The position numbers and the translations under genes were made by a program. Positions 41,514 to 49,650 of a stretch of 64,000 nt of DNA are shown in pieces (the stretch's first letter is position 1; every line of letters starts with the position of its first letter). The notes beneath the pieces were generated by a model. That model saw nothing but the letters and a program-made list of their open reading frames with translations. It ran no database searches and was not told the origin of the DNA. The stretch is from an uncultured bacterium. GTDB taxonomy: Bacteria; Cyanobacteriota; Vampirovibrionia; Gastranaerophilales; Gastranaerophilaceae. The stretch lies in the NCBI GenBank assembly GCA_948964545.1, contig CAREDV010000001.1, forward strand, positions 310,001-374,000, given 5' to 3'.

Positions 41514-42242
41514 ATGAACGAAACAAAAAGTATTGATGTCGTTAATATGGTAAATAATTTTATTAACGAAGAAAAGAGACAAAATATGAAAACAGAATTG
41601 ATTTTTTTAGGCCCGCCAGCTTGCGGAAAAGGTACTCAGACAACTAAGCTAGCTGAATTTATGAATTTACCGCATATTGATACAGGCTCACTTTTAAGAG
41701 CTGAAATTAAGGCTGAAACTCCTGCAGGAATTGAAGCAAAGAAATTTATTGATAAAGGAAATCTTGTTCCAGTTGAACTCGTTTCAAGAATTATCAAAAA
41801 CAGATTGTCGAATGATGACTGCAAAGATGGATATATTTTGGACGGTTTTCCTAGAAGCCTTGAACAGGCTGAACAGTTAACAAAAATTAATGATGAAATT
41901 AACGGTTCAACTCAAGTTAAATTTATGGCAATTTATTTTGATATTGACACTAACGTTCTTGTCGAAAGAATTGTCAACCGCCGTTCCTGCTCTAAATGCG
42001 GAGAAATTTATAATCTGGCATTTAAAGCTCCTCAACATGAAGGTATTTGTGATAAATGCGGCGGTGAGTTAACTCAAAGAAAAGATGATACAAGAGAAAT
42101 TGCCCAATCAAGATTTGATACTTATGAGCATGAAACTGCTCCGTTGATTGATTACTATAAAAATAAAGGCGTTTTAAAATCAATCGATGCAAATGGAACT
42201 ATTGATGAAGTTTGGGAAAGACTTTTACAGGTAATAAAATGA
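41514..42242 (+). CDS. adk: Adenylate kinase
   Basis: Interconverts ATP, ADP and AMP. P-loop LGPPACGKGTQTTKLAE, DTGSLLRAEI, ILDGFPRSLEQAE, and a zinc LID with CSKCGEIYN and CDKCGGELTQR. The ATG at 41514 has GAGG upstream and gives 242 residues with a ~24-residue N-terminal extension; an ATG at 41586 gives the standard 218-residue form but a weaker ribosome site. Its TGA overlaps the map ATG. Confidence 0.95.
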   Translation: MNETKSIDVVNMVNNFINEEKRQNMKTELIFLGPPACGKGTQTTKLAEFMNLPHIDTGSLLRAEIKAETPAGIEAKKFIDKGNLVPVELVSRIIKNRLSNDDCKDGYILDGFPRSLEQAEQLTKINDEINGSTQVKFMAIYFDIDTNVLVERIVNRRSCSKCGEIYNLAFKAPQHEGICDKCGGELTQRKDDTREIAQSRFDTYEHETAPLIDYYKNKGVLKSIDANGTIDEVWERLLQVIK

Positions 42243-42991
42243 TACATAGAAAATCTCGTGATGAAATAAAAAGAATGCGCCATGCAGGGCACATTGTCGC
42301 TTTAGTTCACAAAAAAATGAAAGAAGTTATTGAACCAGGTATAAGCACTAAAGAACTTGACGATATTGCAATGCAGGTTATTAAAGGTGAACGTGCTATT
42401 CCGACTTTCTTGGGTTATCATGGTTTTCCAGGGTGTATCTGTGCATCAATAAATGACCAGGTTGTTCACGGGATTCCTCATGAGAATGTTATTGTTAAAG
42501 AAGGCGATATAATAAGTGTTGATGTCGGTGCAACTTATGCGGGAATGGTCGGCGACAGTGCATGGACTTATCCTGTCGGAAAGGTTTCAGATGATGTTCA
42601 AAGACTTTTAAAAACGACTGAAGAAGCTTTGTTTGCTGGAATCTCTCAAATGAGAGCAGGTAATGTCCTTGATGATATTTCAGGCGCGGTTGAAGCTGTT
42701 GCAGTGCGCGAAAAAATGGGAATTGTACGTCAATACGGCGGGCATGGCGTCGGACATGAAATGCATGAAGATCCTTTCCTCTTTAATTATAGAGTGGGCG
42801 ACAATACATTAATTAAACAGGGTTATGTCATTGCAATTGAACCTATGTTAAATTTGGGTTGTGATGAAGTTGTAGTTGCAGATGATGAATGGACTGTAAG
42901 TACAAAAGATGGAAAACCTTCTGCGCACTTTGAACATACGGTTCTTGCAACTGAGGGTGAACCTCTAATTATGACGCAATTAATGGAGTAA
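42239..42991 (+). CDS. map: Methionine aminopeptidase, type I
   Basis: 250 residues. Removes N-terminal Met. Metal ligands in SVDVGATYAGMVGDSAW (two Asp), YGGHGVGHEMHEDP (His), AIEPML (Glu) and the final FEHTVLAT (Glu). The start overlaps the adk stop as ATGA, the classical adk-map pair. Confidence 0.96.
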   Translation: MIHRKSRDEIKRMRHAGHIVALVHKKMKEVIEPGISTKELDDIAMQVIKGERAIPTFLGYHGFPGCICASINDQVVHGIPHENVIVKEGDIISVDVGATYAGMVGDSAWTYPVGKVSDDVQRLLKTTEEALFAGISQMRAGNVLDDISGAVEAVAVREKMGIVRQYGGHGVGHEMHEDPFLFNYRVGDNTLIKQGYVIAIEPMLNLGCDEVVVADDEWTVSTKDGKPSAHFEHTVLATEGEPLIMTQLME

Positions 42992-42993
42992 AA

Positions 42994-43617
42994 ATGAATT
43001 ATTATATTGGTTTATCACTATCGGCATCTTCGGGAATGGACAGCGGTGTTGCTGTTTTGGACGAGGATAATAACTTAATACTTGTTGATAAGCTTTATAC
43101 GATGAATGATGTGATGTTTTTCTTTGACAATTATCCGATGTTGAAGTATTCAAAGATTTGCGTTTCTCTTGTTTGGGATAGAACTATGCTGAACGGCAAG
43201 TGGAGAATTCTTGGAAAACCTTATCAGCTTGTTGCAACAAATCCTTTGATGCCTAATCGTGAGAGCTGGACACAAAGATATTCTACACGCGGATGTGAAT
43301 ATTTTAAATCTTTAATTGAAAAAGGTATTGAGGTTAACAGGTTTGAGCTTTATTTAACCCGTCAGAGTATGAATTTGAACTCTTGTTATAAAGAGCGTTC
43401 CCCTGCAGATTGCAAGTTTTTACAGCAGACTTTAAGATATGAATGGGGACTTGATTTGCCTGCTAATATGATGCCGATGTCACAATTAGAAGCAATTGTC
43501 GGGGCGTTGCTTGCAAGAGAGAATGCAAAAAATCCTCAAAATGTGAAGATTGTTTCAAGTTTTAAGGATTTTAATGTTATTGATGTCGCCAAAAAAACTT
43601 ATAGTTTTAAAGGATAG
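42994..43617 (+). CDS. Hypothetical protein, possible RNase H-like fold
   Basis: 207 residues starting two bases after map. The opening YYIGLSLSASSGMDSGVAVLDEDN (split: a strand, a glycine turn, then GVAVLD) resembles the first hairpin of RNase H-like/DUF429 proteins. Further motifs: KICVSLVWDRTM and MSQLEAIVGALLARE. No catalytic set can be confirmed. Co-transcribed with adk-map; ends overlapping convergent prepilin 3. Confidence 0.6.
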   Translation: MNYYIGLSLSASSGMDSGVAVLDEDNNLILVDKLYTMNDVMFFFDNYPMLKYSKICVSLVWDRTMLNGKWRILGKPYQLVATNPLMPNRESWTQRYSTRGCEYFKSLIEKGIEVNRFELYLTRQSMNLNSCYKERSPADCKFLQQTLRYEWGLDLPANMMPMSQLEAIVGALLARENAKNPQNVKIVSSFKDFNVIDVAKKTYSFKG

Positions 43618-44317
43618 TCTTTGGGTATTTTCCAACCGTTGCGTTGAATTATGGCTGTGCAATAATAAGCATATTTTTCGTTGTCTTTTTTGCAGCCAAA
43701 TTGACCGTCTTTAAGTTGAATTTCTGTTCCGTTCCAATTTGCGACGTATGGTTCTACTCCCTTGCCTTGATGGTATTTCATTAAACCGGCAATATTGCTT
43801 CTGGTAGTTATTGTATTTGGCCAAAATCCGAATGAGAAATGTTTAGTTCCGTAAAACAATGTGAAATCTTGATATCCGCAATCTTTTGCATTAATACAAT
43901 AAATAAAATGTCCTCCTACTTTGGAATCGTCCAATAAGTATAAGTCATAAATTGCTTTGCTTCCGTCGGGAAACTCAAGATGCCCTCTTGGGACGCGCCA
44001 ATTAACAAATTTATATTTAACTCCGGGTAAATATTTTTCCAGATATGTGTGATAAAAATCATCTATATCTGTAACTTCCCAATACATTTTGTCGCCATTA
44101 TCTATTTCAGACATTCTGATTGCCTGATTAATTGTAGAATAAAACTTTTTTAATTTAGTTTCTACAATATGTTTTTTATGATTTTGAATAATTGTCGGTA
44201 TTGTTAATGCTGCAACAACTCCGATAATCCCTAAAGTGACTAAGACTTCAGCAAGTGTAAAGGCTACGCGTTCGGCTCGGGGGGGGGGCATTTCTGAGTA
44301 TTAATAAGATTTTTCAT
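43599..44317 (-). CDS. Prepilin 3, poly-C frameshifted (off as assembled)
   Basis: AGGAG and ATG at 44317 begin MKNLINTQKC; ten sense-strand C (plus-strand G 44279-44288) lead into a TAG within 18 codons. The other frame continues RAERVAFTLAEVLVTLGIIGVVAALTIP, a class III prepilin signal with Ala before Phe. The body has four cysteines but lacks the DINGxKGPN motif of the other three. With eleven or eight C it becomes about 239 residues. A promoter TTGCAA-16-TATAAT lies upstream on the minus strand. Confidence 0.85.
44277..44300 (+). repeat. G10 tract, copy 3
   Basis: Context CTC-G10-CATTTCTGAGTA on the plus strand; shares CAxTTCTGAGT with copy 2. Confidence 0.9.
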
Positions 44318-44374
44318 AATTTTTACTCCTATTATTGTACTCATTTATTATACATATTTATATGTTTTTTGCAA

Positions 44375-44908
44375 TTAATCTCTGCTTGTCATTAAGCCGA
44401 GTGCAAGTCCGATACCTGCGCCGATACCTGCGCCCCATTTAAATTTATTTTGTCTGACGCCTTTGTATGCTTTTGCACAAATGTTGTCCATTAATGCTGC
44501 ATTTTTCTTGTAGCTTGCAAAATTTCGGCTGAAATTTTGTTTTAATGCTTTTACCGCAGCCGGATCTGAAACGGAGGTGTCTAATGCTGTACATTTATTT
44601 GTAATTGCGCTGACGTTTTCAGATACTCCCATGTCTTGCAAAATCATTTTGCTTTCTGTTGAAACTTTTCCGTTCGCAACTTCTTCAGCTATAGATTTGA
44701 GGGTGGCAATTTGTTCATCAGCTTCTTTTTTGGTTAAATCAAATGCTCTGTTTACAAATGAATCTTTAGTAACAGGAATATAATAAGCGTTCATACCAAT
44801 CATTGCACCTGCTAATGTTGCTCCGACTTTTCTTTTTCGTGAACCTGACGGGCTTACTGTACTATATGGAATTGGCATTTGACCAACTTGAGCATCGTAA
44901 TTTACCAT
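44375..44908 (-). CDS. Hypothetical protein with GxxxG hydrophobic ends
   Basis: 177 residues. A small-residue hydrophobic stretch near the N terminus (KVGATLAGAMIGMNAYYI) and another at the C terminus (WGAGIGAGIGLALGLMTS) enclose a helical middle (DLTKKEADEQIATLKSIAEE). AAGAGG precedes the ATG. Likely membrane-inserting; family not recognised. Adjacent to tmk on the same strand. Confidence 0.65.
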   Translation of the reverse strand: MVNYDAQVGQMPIPYSTVSPSGSRKRKVGATLAGAMIGMNAYYIPVTKDSFVNRAFDLTKKEADEQIATLKSIAEEVANGKVSTESKMILQDMGVSENVSAITNKCTALDTSVSDPAAVKALKQNFSRNFASYKKNAALMDNICAKAYKGVRQNKFKWGAGIGAGIGLALGLMTSRD

Positions 44909-44932
44909 TTTTACCTCTTTTTTTTAGAGGCT

Positions 44933-45556
44933 TTAAAATTCCTGAAAAAATTTTTTTGCTATTTTGTTTAAAACTTCTTTATGAATTTCTTCGATTGATT
45001 TTGAAGCATCGATTACTTTAATTCTTTCAGGCTCATATTTTGCAATTTCTAAATAGCCTTGTCTTACGCGGTTATGAAATTCAAGCCCTGCACTTTCCAT
45101 GCGGTCTTTTTCTTTACCAACACGTTTCATTGAAGTTTCCGTATCGATATCAAATACGAATGTCAAATCGGGTTTTCTGCCGTTTGTAGCAATATCGTTA
45201 AGTTTGTTTATACGTTCTATATCCAGCCCTCTGCCATAACCCTGATATGCAACTGTAGAGTCAGTGTGTCTGTCGCAAAGAACTATTTTTCCTGCATCAA
45301 CTGCAGGATTTACGATAATATCAATATTTTGTGCACGGTCAGCAAGAAATAAAAAGGACTCGCAGCGGTCTGAAACTTCACCATCATAGTTCAAGAGAAT
45401 TTCTCTAACCTTTTCACCTAAACCTTTTCCGCCAGGTTCACGAGTTAATACAACTTCATGCCCCTGATTTTGTAAATATTCGGCAAGCAGTTTCATCTGC
45501 GTGGTTTTTCCGCAGCCGTCTGCTCCCTCAAATGTTATAAATAAACCTTTTCCCAT
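44933..45556 (-). CDS. tmk: Thymidylate kinase
   Basis: Phosphorylates dTMP. 207 residues with P-loop FEGADGCGKTTQMKLL, LTREPGG, the DRHTDSTVAYQGYGRG segment and DIDTETSMKRVG. No Shine-Dalgarno; an extended -10 (TGGTATAAT) ends six bases before the ATG, implying a leaderless mRNA. Confidence 0.95.
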   Translation of the reverse strand: MGKGLFITFEGADGCGKTTQMKLLAEYLQNQGHEVVLTREPGGKGLGEKVREILLNYDGEVSDRCESFLFLADRAQNIDIIVNPAVDAGKIVLCDRHTDSTVAYQGYGRGLDIERINKLNDIATNGRKPDLTFVFDIDTETSMKRVGKEKDRMESAGLEFHNRVRQGYLEIAKYEPERIKVIDASKSIEEIHKEVLNKIAKKFFQEF

Positions 45557-45562
45557 AATGTC

Positions 45563-45571
45563 ATTATACCA
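45563..45571 (-). promoter_or_regulatory. tmk: Extended -10 promoter (leaderless) of tmk
   Basis: TGG-TATAAT on the minus strand, six bases before the ATG at 45556. Confidence 0.55.
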
Positions 45572-45627
45572 AAAAAATTGAATTTTAGTTGTTATTATGT
45601 TAAAATTACCGTAAAAGGAGAGCCTGT

Positions 45628-46839
45628 ATGGATAAAATTTTTACTAAACTGAAAAATAATACTGATTTTGCATATAAAAGAAACCCGAATACCCCTAGAT
45701 GTGCGATGTATTTTAATTTGTCGTTTCCTGAAACTAAGGTTTCAGCCGGTGTATATTCTTTAATGACAAGACTTTTTATGCAGGGTACTAAAAAATATAC
45801 GGCTCAGCAATTGTCTGAAGAATTAGACAAATACGCAATTGAATTTGTAGCTGAATTGAAACTGGATTATGTCAAATTTAAGTTTGTATGTTTAAATGAG
45901 GATTTTGAAAAGGCTCTTGAAATTTTTACAGATATTATCAAAAATACAACTTTTGAAGAATTTGACAAAGAAAAAGCAAAGCTTGAGGGTGAAATTATAG
46001 CAGAACTTGACTCTCCACGTGCGAAAGTTATTGACAGCTATTATAAAAATATTTATGAAGGGCATAGGTACGGAGTTACAAACACAGTAATTTTAGAAAA
46101 TCTTAAAAATGTCACAAAAGATGATGTAATTAATGCTTATCAAAATATTCTTCAAAATAGTAAAAAAGTCCTTGTATTTGTTGGGGATATTGAATATGAC
46201 AGAGTAAAATCATTGTCAGAAAATAGTCTTGGAGATATAAATCCATCTTGTGAACTTTCAGTTCAGGCTAAACCTGTGTTAACACAGTCAAAGGATGTTA
46301 AAATTATTCAGGAAAATCTTAATCAGGCGCATATTTTAAAAGGCTGGCTTGTTGAATCTGTTAATAGCGATGATTATCCAGCACTTTCACTTTTAAATGT
46401 AATTTTAGGAGCAAGCGGGCTTTCTTCAAGGCTGTTTTTGGAATTGCGTGATAAAAAGGGGCTTGCTTATGTTGTAAGAAGTTCATATGATATGGCAAGG
46501 TTAGCCGCAAACTTTTCTATTTATATTGCAACTGAACCTAAAAATATTGAGGTTTCTTTGAACGGTTTTGCAGAGGAGATTGAAAAAATTAAAACAATTC
46601 CTGTAAGCGAAGAAGAACTTGAAAATGCTAAAAATAATCTTTTCGGCAAATGGGCATTTTTAAGCGAAACAAATTCTCAACAGGCAAACTGGCTTGCTCA
46701 TTATGCAATTCAGGGATTTGGTTTTGATTTTAGAGAAAAAGCTTGTGAAAGAATTAAAAAAGTTACAGTTCAGGATATTCAGGATTGCGCAAACAAATAT
46801 TTTAATGACAAATTTGTTTTGTCTGTCTTGAAACCCTAG
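45628..46839 (+). CDS. M16-family peptidase homologue, non-catalytic
   Basis: 403 residues with the two-domain M16 fold (GTKKYTAQQLSEELDKYAIE; LNVILGASGLSSRLFLELRDKKGLAYVV). The zinc motif HxxEH expected in the segment before GT is absent: the equivalent reads SLMTRLFMQGT. It is therefore likely a structural subunit pairing with an active M16 protein encoded elsewhere. AAAGGAGAG precedes the ATG. Confidence 0.85.
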   Translation: MDKIFTKLKNNTDFAYKRNPNTPRCAMYFNLSFPETKVSAGVYSLMTRLFMQGTKKYTAQQLSEELDKYAIEFVAELKLDYVKFKFVCLNEDFEKALEIFTDIIKNTTFEEFDKEKAKLEGEIIAELDSPRAKVIDSYYKNIYEGHRYGVTNTVILENLKNVTKDDVINAYQNILQNSKKVLVFVGDIEYDRVKSLSENSLGDINPSCELSVQAKPVLTQSKDVKIIQENLNQAHILKGWLVESVNSDDYPALSLLNVILGASGLSSRLFLELRDKKGLAYVVRSSYDMARLAANFSIYIATEPKNIEVSLNGFAEEIEKIKTIPVSEEELENAKNNLFGKWAFLSETNSQQANWLAHYAIQGFGFDFREKACERIKKVTVQDIQDCANKYFNDKFVLSVLKP

Positions 46840-46894
46840 TCGGGTAATGCAGGCGCATCTTAAAATATTGCATAATATTTTGGGAGCGTGTATT

Positions 46895-47407
46895 GTGAAA
46901 AACCTGTACGTAATAATTTTGATTTTAATAACAATTTTTTGTTCGGGATTTGATATCACAATCTCTTATCAGCCGACAGTTGAAAAATTAGAGAGCATTT
47001 TTAAATCAGTTATGCCTTTAAAATGTGGTATTGTATACACAAAAGTTCCACGCGGGCTTATTATAAGTATTGATGAAAAGTGTTTTTTTAACAAAGGTGA
47101 AGTAAGGATTAAGGAAAGTTCGCTTGATATACTGGATGCGATATCTGGACAGCTTGCACAGCTTTCAAATTATTGTGTTATAGAAAACCACACTGAAGAA
47201 CATGATTTTAATGAAAATTGGGAACTTTCAGTATCACGCGCCTCGAATCTTGCGGAATATATGATTAAGTACAAAAAACTTCCAGTAGAAAAAGTTTTTT
47301 CACTGGGCTATGGGGAAACTATGCCGTTTAAGGATAACGTTGCTCCGCAAAATGGAATGGATAGCAGAATTGATTTTGTAATTATTGAATATGAAGCTAA
47401 GCGATAA
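46895..47407 (+). CDS. OmpA/MotB-like C-terminal domain protein
   Basis: About 170 residues from a GTG with GGGAG upstream. One N-terminal hydrophobic segment (LYVIILILITIFCSGF) and then an OmpA-like peptidoglycan-binding domain (LDAISGQLAQL, SVSRASNLAEYM, VEKVFSLGYGETMP, DSRIDFVII). Likely anchored in the inner membrane and binding the wall; could be an outer-membrane lipoprotein variant. Convergent overlap with fliA. Confidence 0.75.
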   Translation: MKNLYVIILILITIFCSGFDITISYQPTVEKLESIFKSVMPLKCGIVYTKVPRGLIISIDEKCFFNKGEVRIKESSLDILDAISGQLAQLSNYCVIENHTEEHDFNENWELSVSRASNLAEYMIKYKKLPVEKVFSLGYGETMPFKDNVAPQNGMDSRIDFVIIEYEAKR

Positions 47408-48224
47408 TGCTCTGGCGAAGTCTAGTTGATCTATTTTCGCTTAATATATTTTTTAGTTTCATAATACCTTGAGCATGAAGCTGGCAAATTCTTGATTCTG
47501 ACATATTGATAGTTTCGCCGATTTCTTTAAGTGTCATGTTTTCCTGATAGTAAAGAACCATTATAATTCTTTCACGTTCAGGCAATCTCAACAATGCTTT
47601 TTCCAATTCCTGCTTAACGTTTTTTTCTTCAGCTTGTTCTTGAGGATTAAGTTTATTTGTATCTTCAATTGTGTCGATAATTTCAACACTATCCTCACTT
47701 GAACCTTTTTTATCATAGATTGAAGTCATGGTTGAATCTTCAGAAAGCAGTTGAATAACTTTTTCGGAATCCATGTCTATAAATTCTGCAACTTCCTGTG
47801 TTGTCGGCATTCTGCCTAATTCTTGTTTTAAATGTTCTTGAGCCGCTTTAATATCTTTAATTTTCTTTCTTACACTTCTCGGTAGAAAATCTTGTGCTCT
47901 GATTCTATCTAAGATTGCACCTCTGATTCTGATAAGCGCATAGGTTTCAAAGCGCGTATTTTTCTGAGGTGAATATCTTTCTATTGCATTGATTAGTCCT
48001 TCAACGCCATAACCTGCAATATCTTCAATAGAAATAGTCGCGGGCAGAGTAACTTTAACACGTCCAACAACGTATCTGATAAGGTAAATGTATTGAACAA
48101 TTAACATGTCACGGGCAGACTTATTTGTCCTGTCGTGGAGATAGCTTCCCCACAACTCGGTAAGTTCTTCTTCCGACATTCTTTTGATGTTATTATATGA
48201 TGTAAAATCAAAACTTTGACTCAT
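47397..48224 (-). CDS. fliA: FliA/WhiG-type sigma factor
   Basis: 275 residues with region 2 (IEDIAGYGVEGLINAIERY, FETYALIRIRGAILD), the RAQDFLPRSVRKK bridge diagnostic of the FliA/WhiG group, region 3 and region 4 (LPERERIIMVLYYQENMTL, SESRICQLHAQGI). It would direct transcription of flagellar or related genes, matching the flagellar genes at 62-64 kb. No anti-sigma gene is next to it. Confidence 0.92.
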   Translation of the reverse strand: MSQSFDFTSYNNIKRMSEEELTELWGSYLHDRTNKSARDMLIVQYIYLIRYVVGRVKVTLPATISIEDIAGYGVEGLINAIERYSPQKNTRFETYALIRIRGAILDRIRAQDFLPRSVRKKIKDIKAAQEHLKQELGRMPTTQEVAEFIDMDSEKVIQLLSEDSTMTSIYDKKGSSEDSVEIIDTIEDTNKLNPQEQAEEKNVKQELEKALLRLPERERIIMVLYYQENMTLKEIGETINMSESRICQLHAQGIMKLKNILSENRSTRLRQSIIA

Positions 48225-48521
48225 AAACTTCCCAAATATTGTTCTTACATATCTATTCTATACAATATAGGTTTTACTGCATCATTTAAAAAGAGGAATT
48301 GTCTCCAAAATACTAAAGTGTATAGCGTAGCAGGTTCAGTCGGCTGTGCCTTCGCATTAAACGGTACCGCTCGCAACAACAACGAAAACTCAACGTTTCC
48401 GTTGATTGGTTCGACTTTCGCTCATACCTCTGCTCAGGCACAAAAAAAACGGGCTTTACAGCCCGCTATTTCATTTTCTGAAACAAAAAGGATTTACATT
48501 AAAACTTTCCTCAAATCTCCC
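48225..48521. other. Intergenic region between fliA and the adenosyltransferase
   Basis: No convincing gene. The left part is the AT-rich leader of fliA. From about 48315 to 48430 the sequence is richer in GC with an imperfect CAACGAAAAC/GTTTCCGTTG hairpin, unlike the flanks, perhaps a dispersed repeat. A minus-strand terminator is at 48442-48469. Confidence 0.4.
48442..48469 (-). terminator. Terminator after first cobalamin adenosyltransferase
   Basis: On the minus strand AGCGGGCT-GTAA-AGCCCGTT followed by eight T. Confidence 0.8.
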
Positions 48522-49055
48522 CTAATACTCAATACCCTGTCTTGCCATGACACCCATATCGAAGTAGTGTTTAATAGGTTTCATCTCTGTAACAAGATGA
48601 GCCATAGCTTTTAATTCAGGGTGAGCATAACGTCCAGTAAGAACGATTTCAAGATTGTCTGGTTTGTTAAGTAAAGCTTCCTTAACATCAGAAACCTTAA
48701 TCATGTTCATAGCCGTACAGATGTTAATTTCATCCAAAATAATTAATTGGTATTCTCCTGATTTTATTGCGTTTTTCGCAAATTCCCAACCCTTTTTAGC
48801 TTCTTTAAAATCTTCCATGCAAACATTGTGTGAATAGCATACTCTATCCATACCAAACTGAACTACATCAAGGTTTGGCAAAAATTTAGAAGATGCTGCA
48901 AGTTCACCGTAAGAAGTAGCGCTGTCTCCCTTTGTAAATTGGATAATAAGAACTTTCCAGCCATGTCCTAAAGCTCTGAGAGCTAAACCCAACGAAGCCG
49001 TAGTTTTACCTTTTCCATCACCTGTGTAAATTTGAATATAACCATGTTCTAACAC
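48522..49055 (-). CDS. cobO: Cob(I)yrinic acid a,c-diamide adenosyltransferase (CobO/BtuR), copy 1
   Basis: 177 residues with the P-loop YTGDGKGKTTASLGLALRA, LIIQFTKG, LIILDEINI and VLTGRYAHPEL. Adds the 5'-deoxyadenosyl group to the corrinoid cobalt. Starts at a GTG ten bases after GGAGG. A paralogue lies at 56220-56789. No other cobalamin genes are in the window. Confidence 0.94.
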   Translation of the reverse strand: MLEHGYIQIYTGDGKGKTTASLGLALRALGHGWKVLIIQFTKGDSATSYGELAASSKFLPNLDVVQFGMDRVCYSHNVCMEDFKEAKKGWEFAKNAIKSGEYQLIILDEINICTAMNMIKVSDVKEALLNKPDNLEIVLTGRYAHPELKAMAHLVTEMKPIKHYFDMGVMARQGIEY

Positions 49056-49650
49056 TACTAACTACCTCCAAAAAAGTTCCTCTATCCTCATTCTAACGTA
49101 TTGACCAAAGGGTTTAATCGTTCTAAGGGTGGATAAATATCTAGAGCGAAAGATTTATTCGCGTTCCAAGATTTGTATATTAATAATAGGATAAAACAAA
49201 AAAAAATAAATAATTTTCTAACATTCCATGCCAATCTTTTTACAATTAATTTTTATACAAAAGTAAAGAATGACAGTTGGTTTGCTTTTAGGATAAGAAA
49301 TTGTTTTTTTGAAAAATTTACATAATTTTTGTAAACTAATTGTTAAAAATGCTTGCATAGTTTGGAAGTAGTCTTATATTGGCGATTTCCCCTCTTTTTT
49401 AATTGTGAATATTGTTAATAAATTGGGCATAATATAATTACCCTCCCTAATTATATATTAACAATTGTAACAGATTTTAAAACATGTGAAATCAGCTGTT
49501 TTTCAAAGCGTTTACATGTTTAAGAGCGGATTTTCGGACGGACTGTAGTCCGGATAGCGAACCAAATGAGCCGGTAAAGCCAAAGGCTATAAGGCGAAAG
49601 CAGGTGAGCGTGAAGGAAATCCAAGAAGAGTAAAAACGAGAGAGTATATT
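49056..49650 (+). other. Long intergenic region with GC-rich structured leader
   Basis: About 600 bases without a convincing gene. 49056-49500 is AT-rich, with an ACATGT...ACATGT-flanked stretch at about 49482-49519. 49525-49645 is GC-richer with a hairpin CGGACTGTAGTCCG, GCCGG and AGCC-AAAG-GCT elements directly before the 563-residue gene. It could be a structured 5' UTR; I match it to no riboswitch class. Confidence 0.45.

Noticed and set aside
48216..48614. Open frame across the fliA-adenosyltransferase gap
   Set aside because: It overlaps the start of fliA and the end of the adenosyltransferase, has no ribosome site and contains a terminator hairpin.
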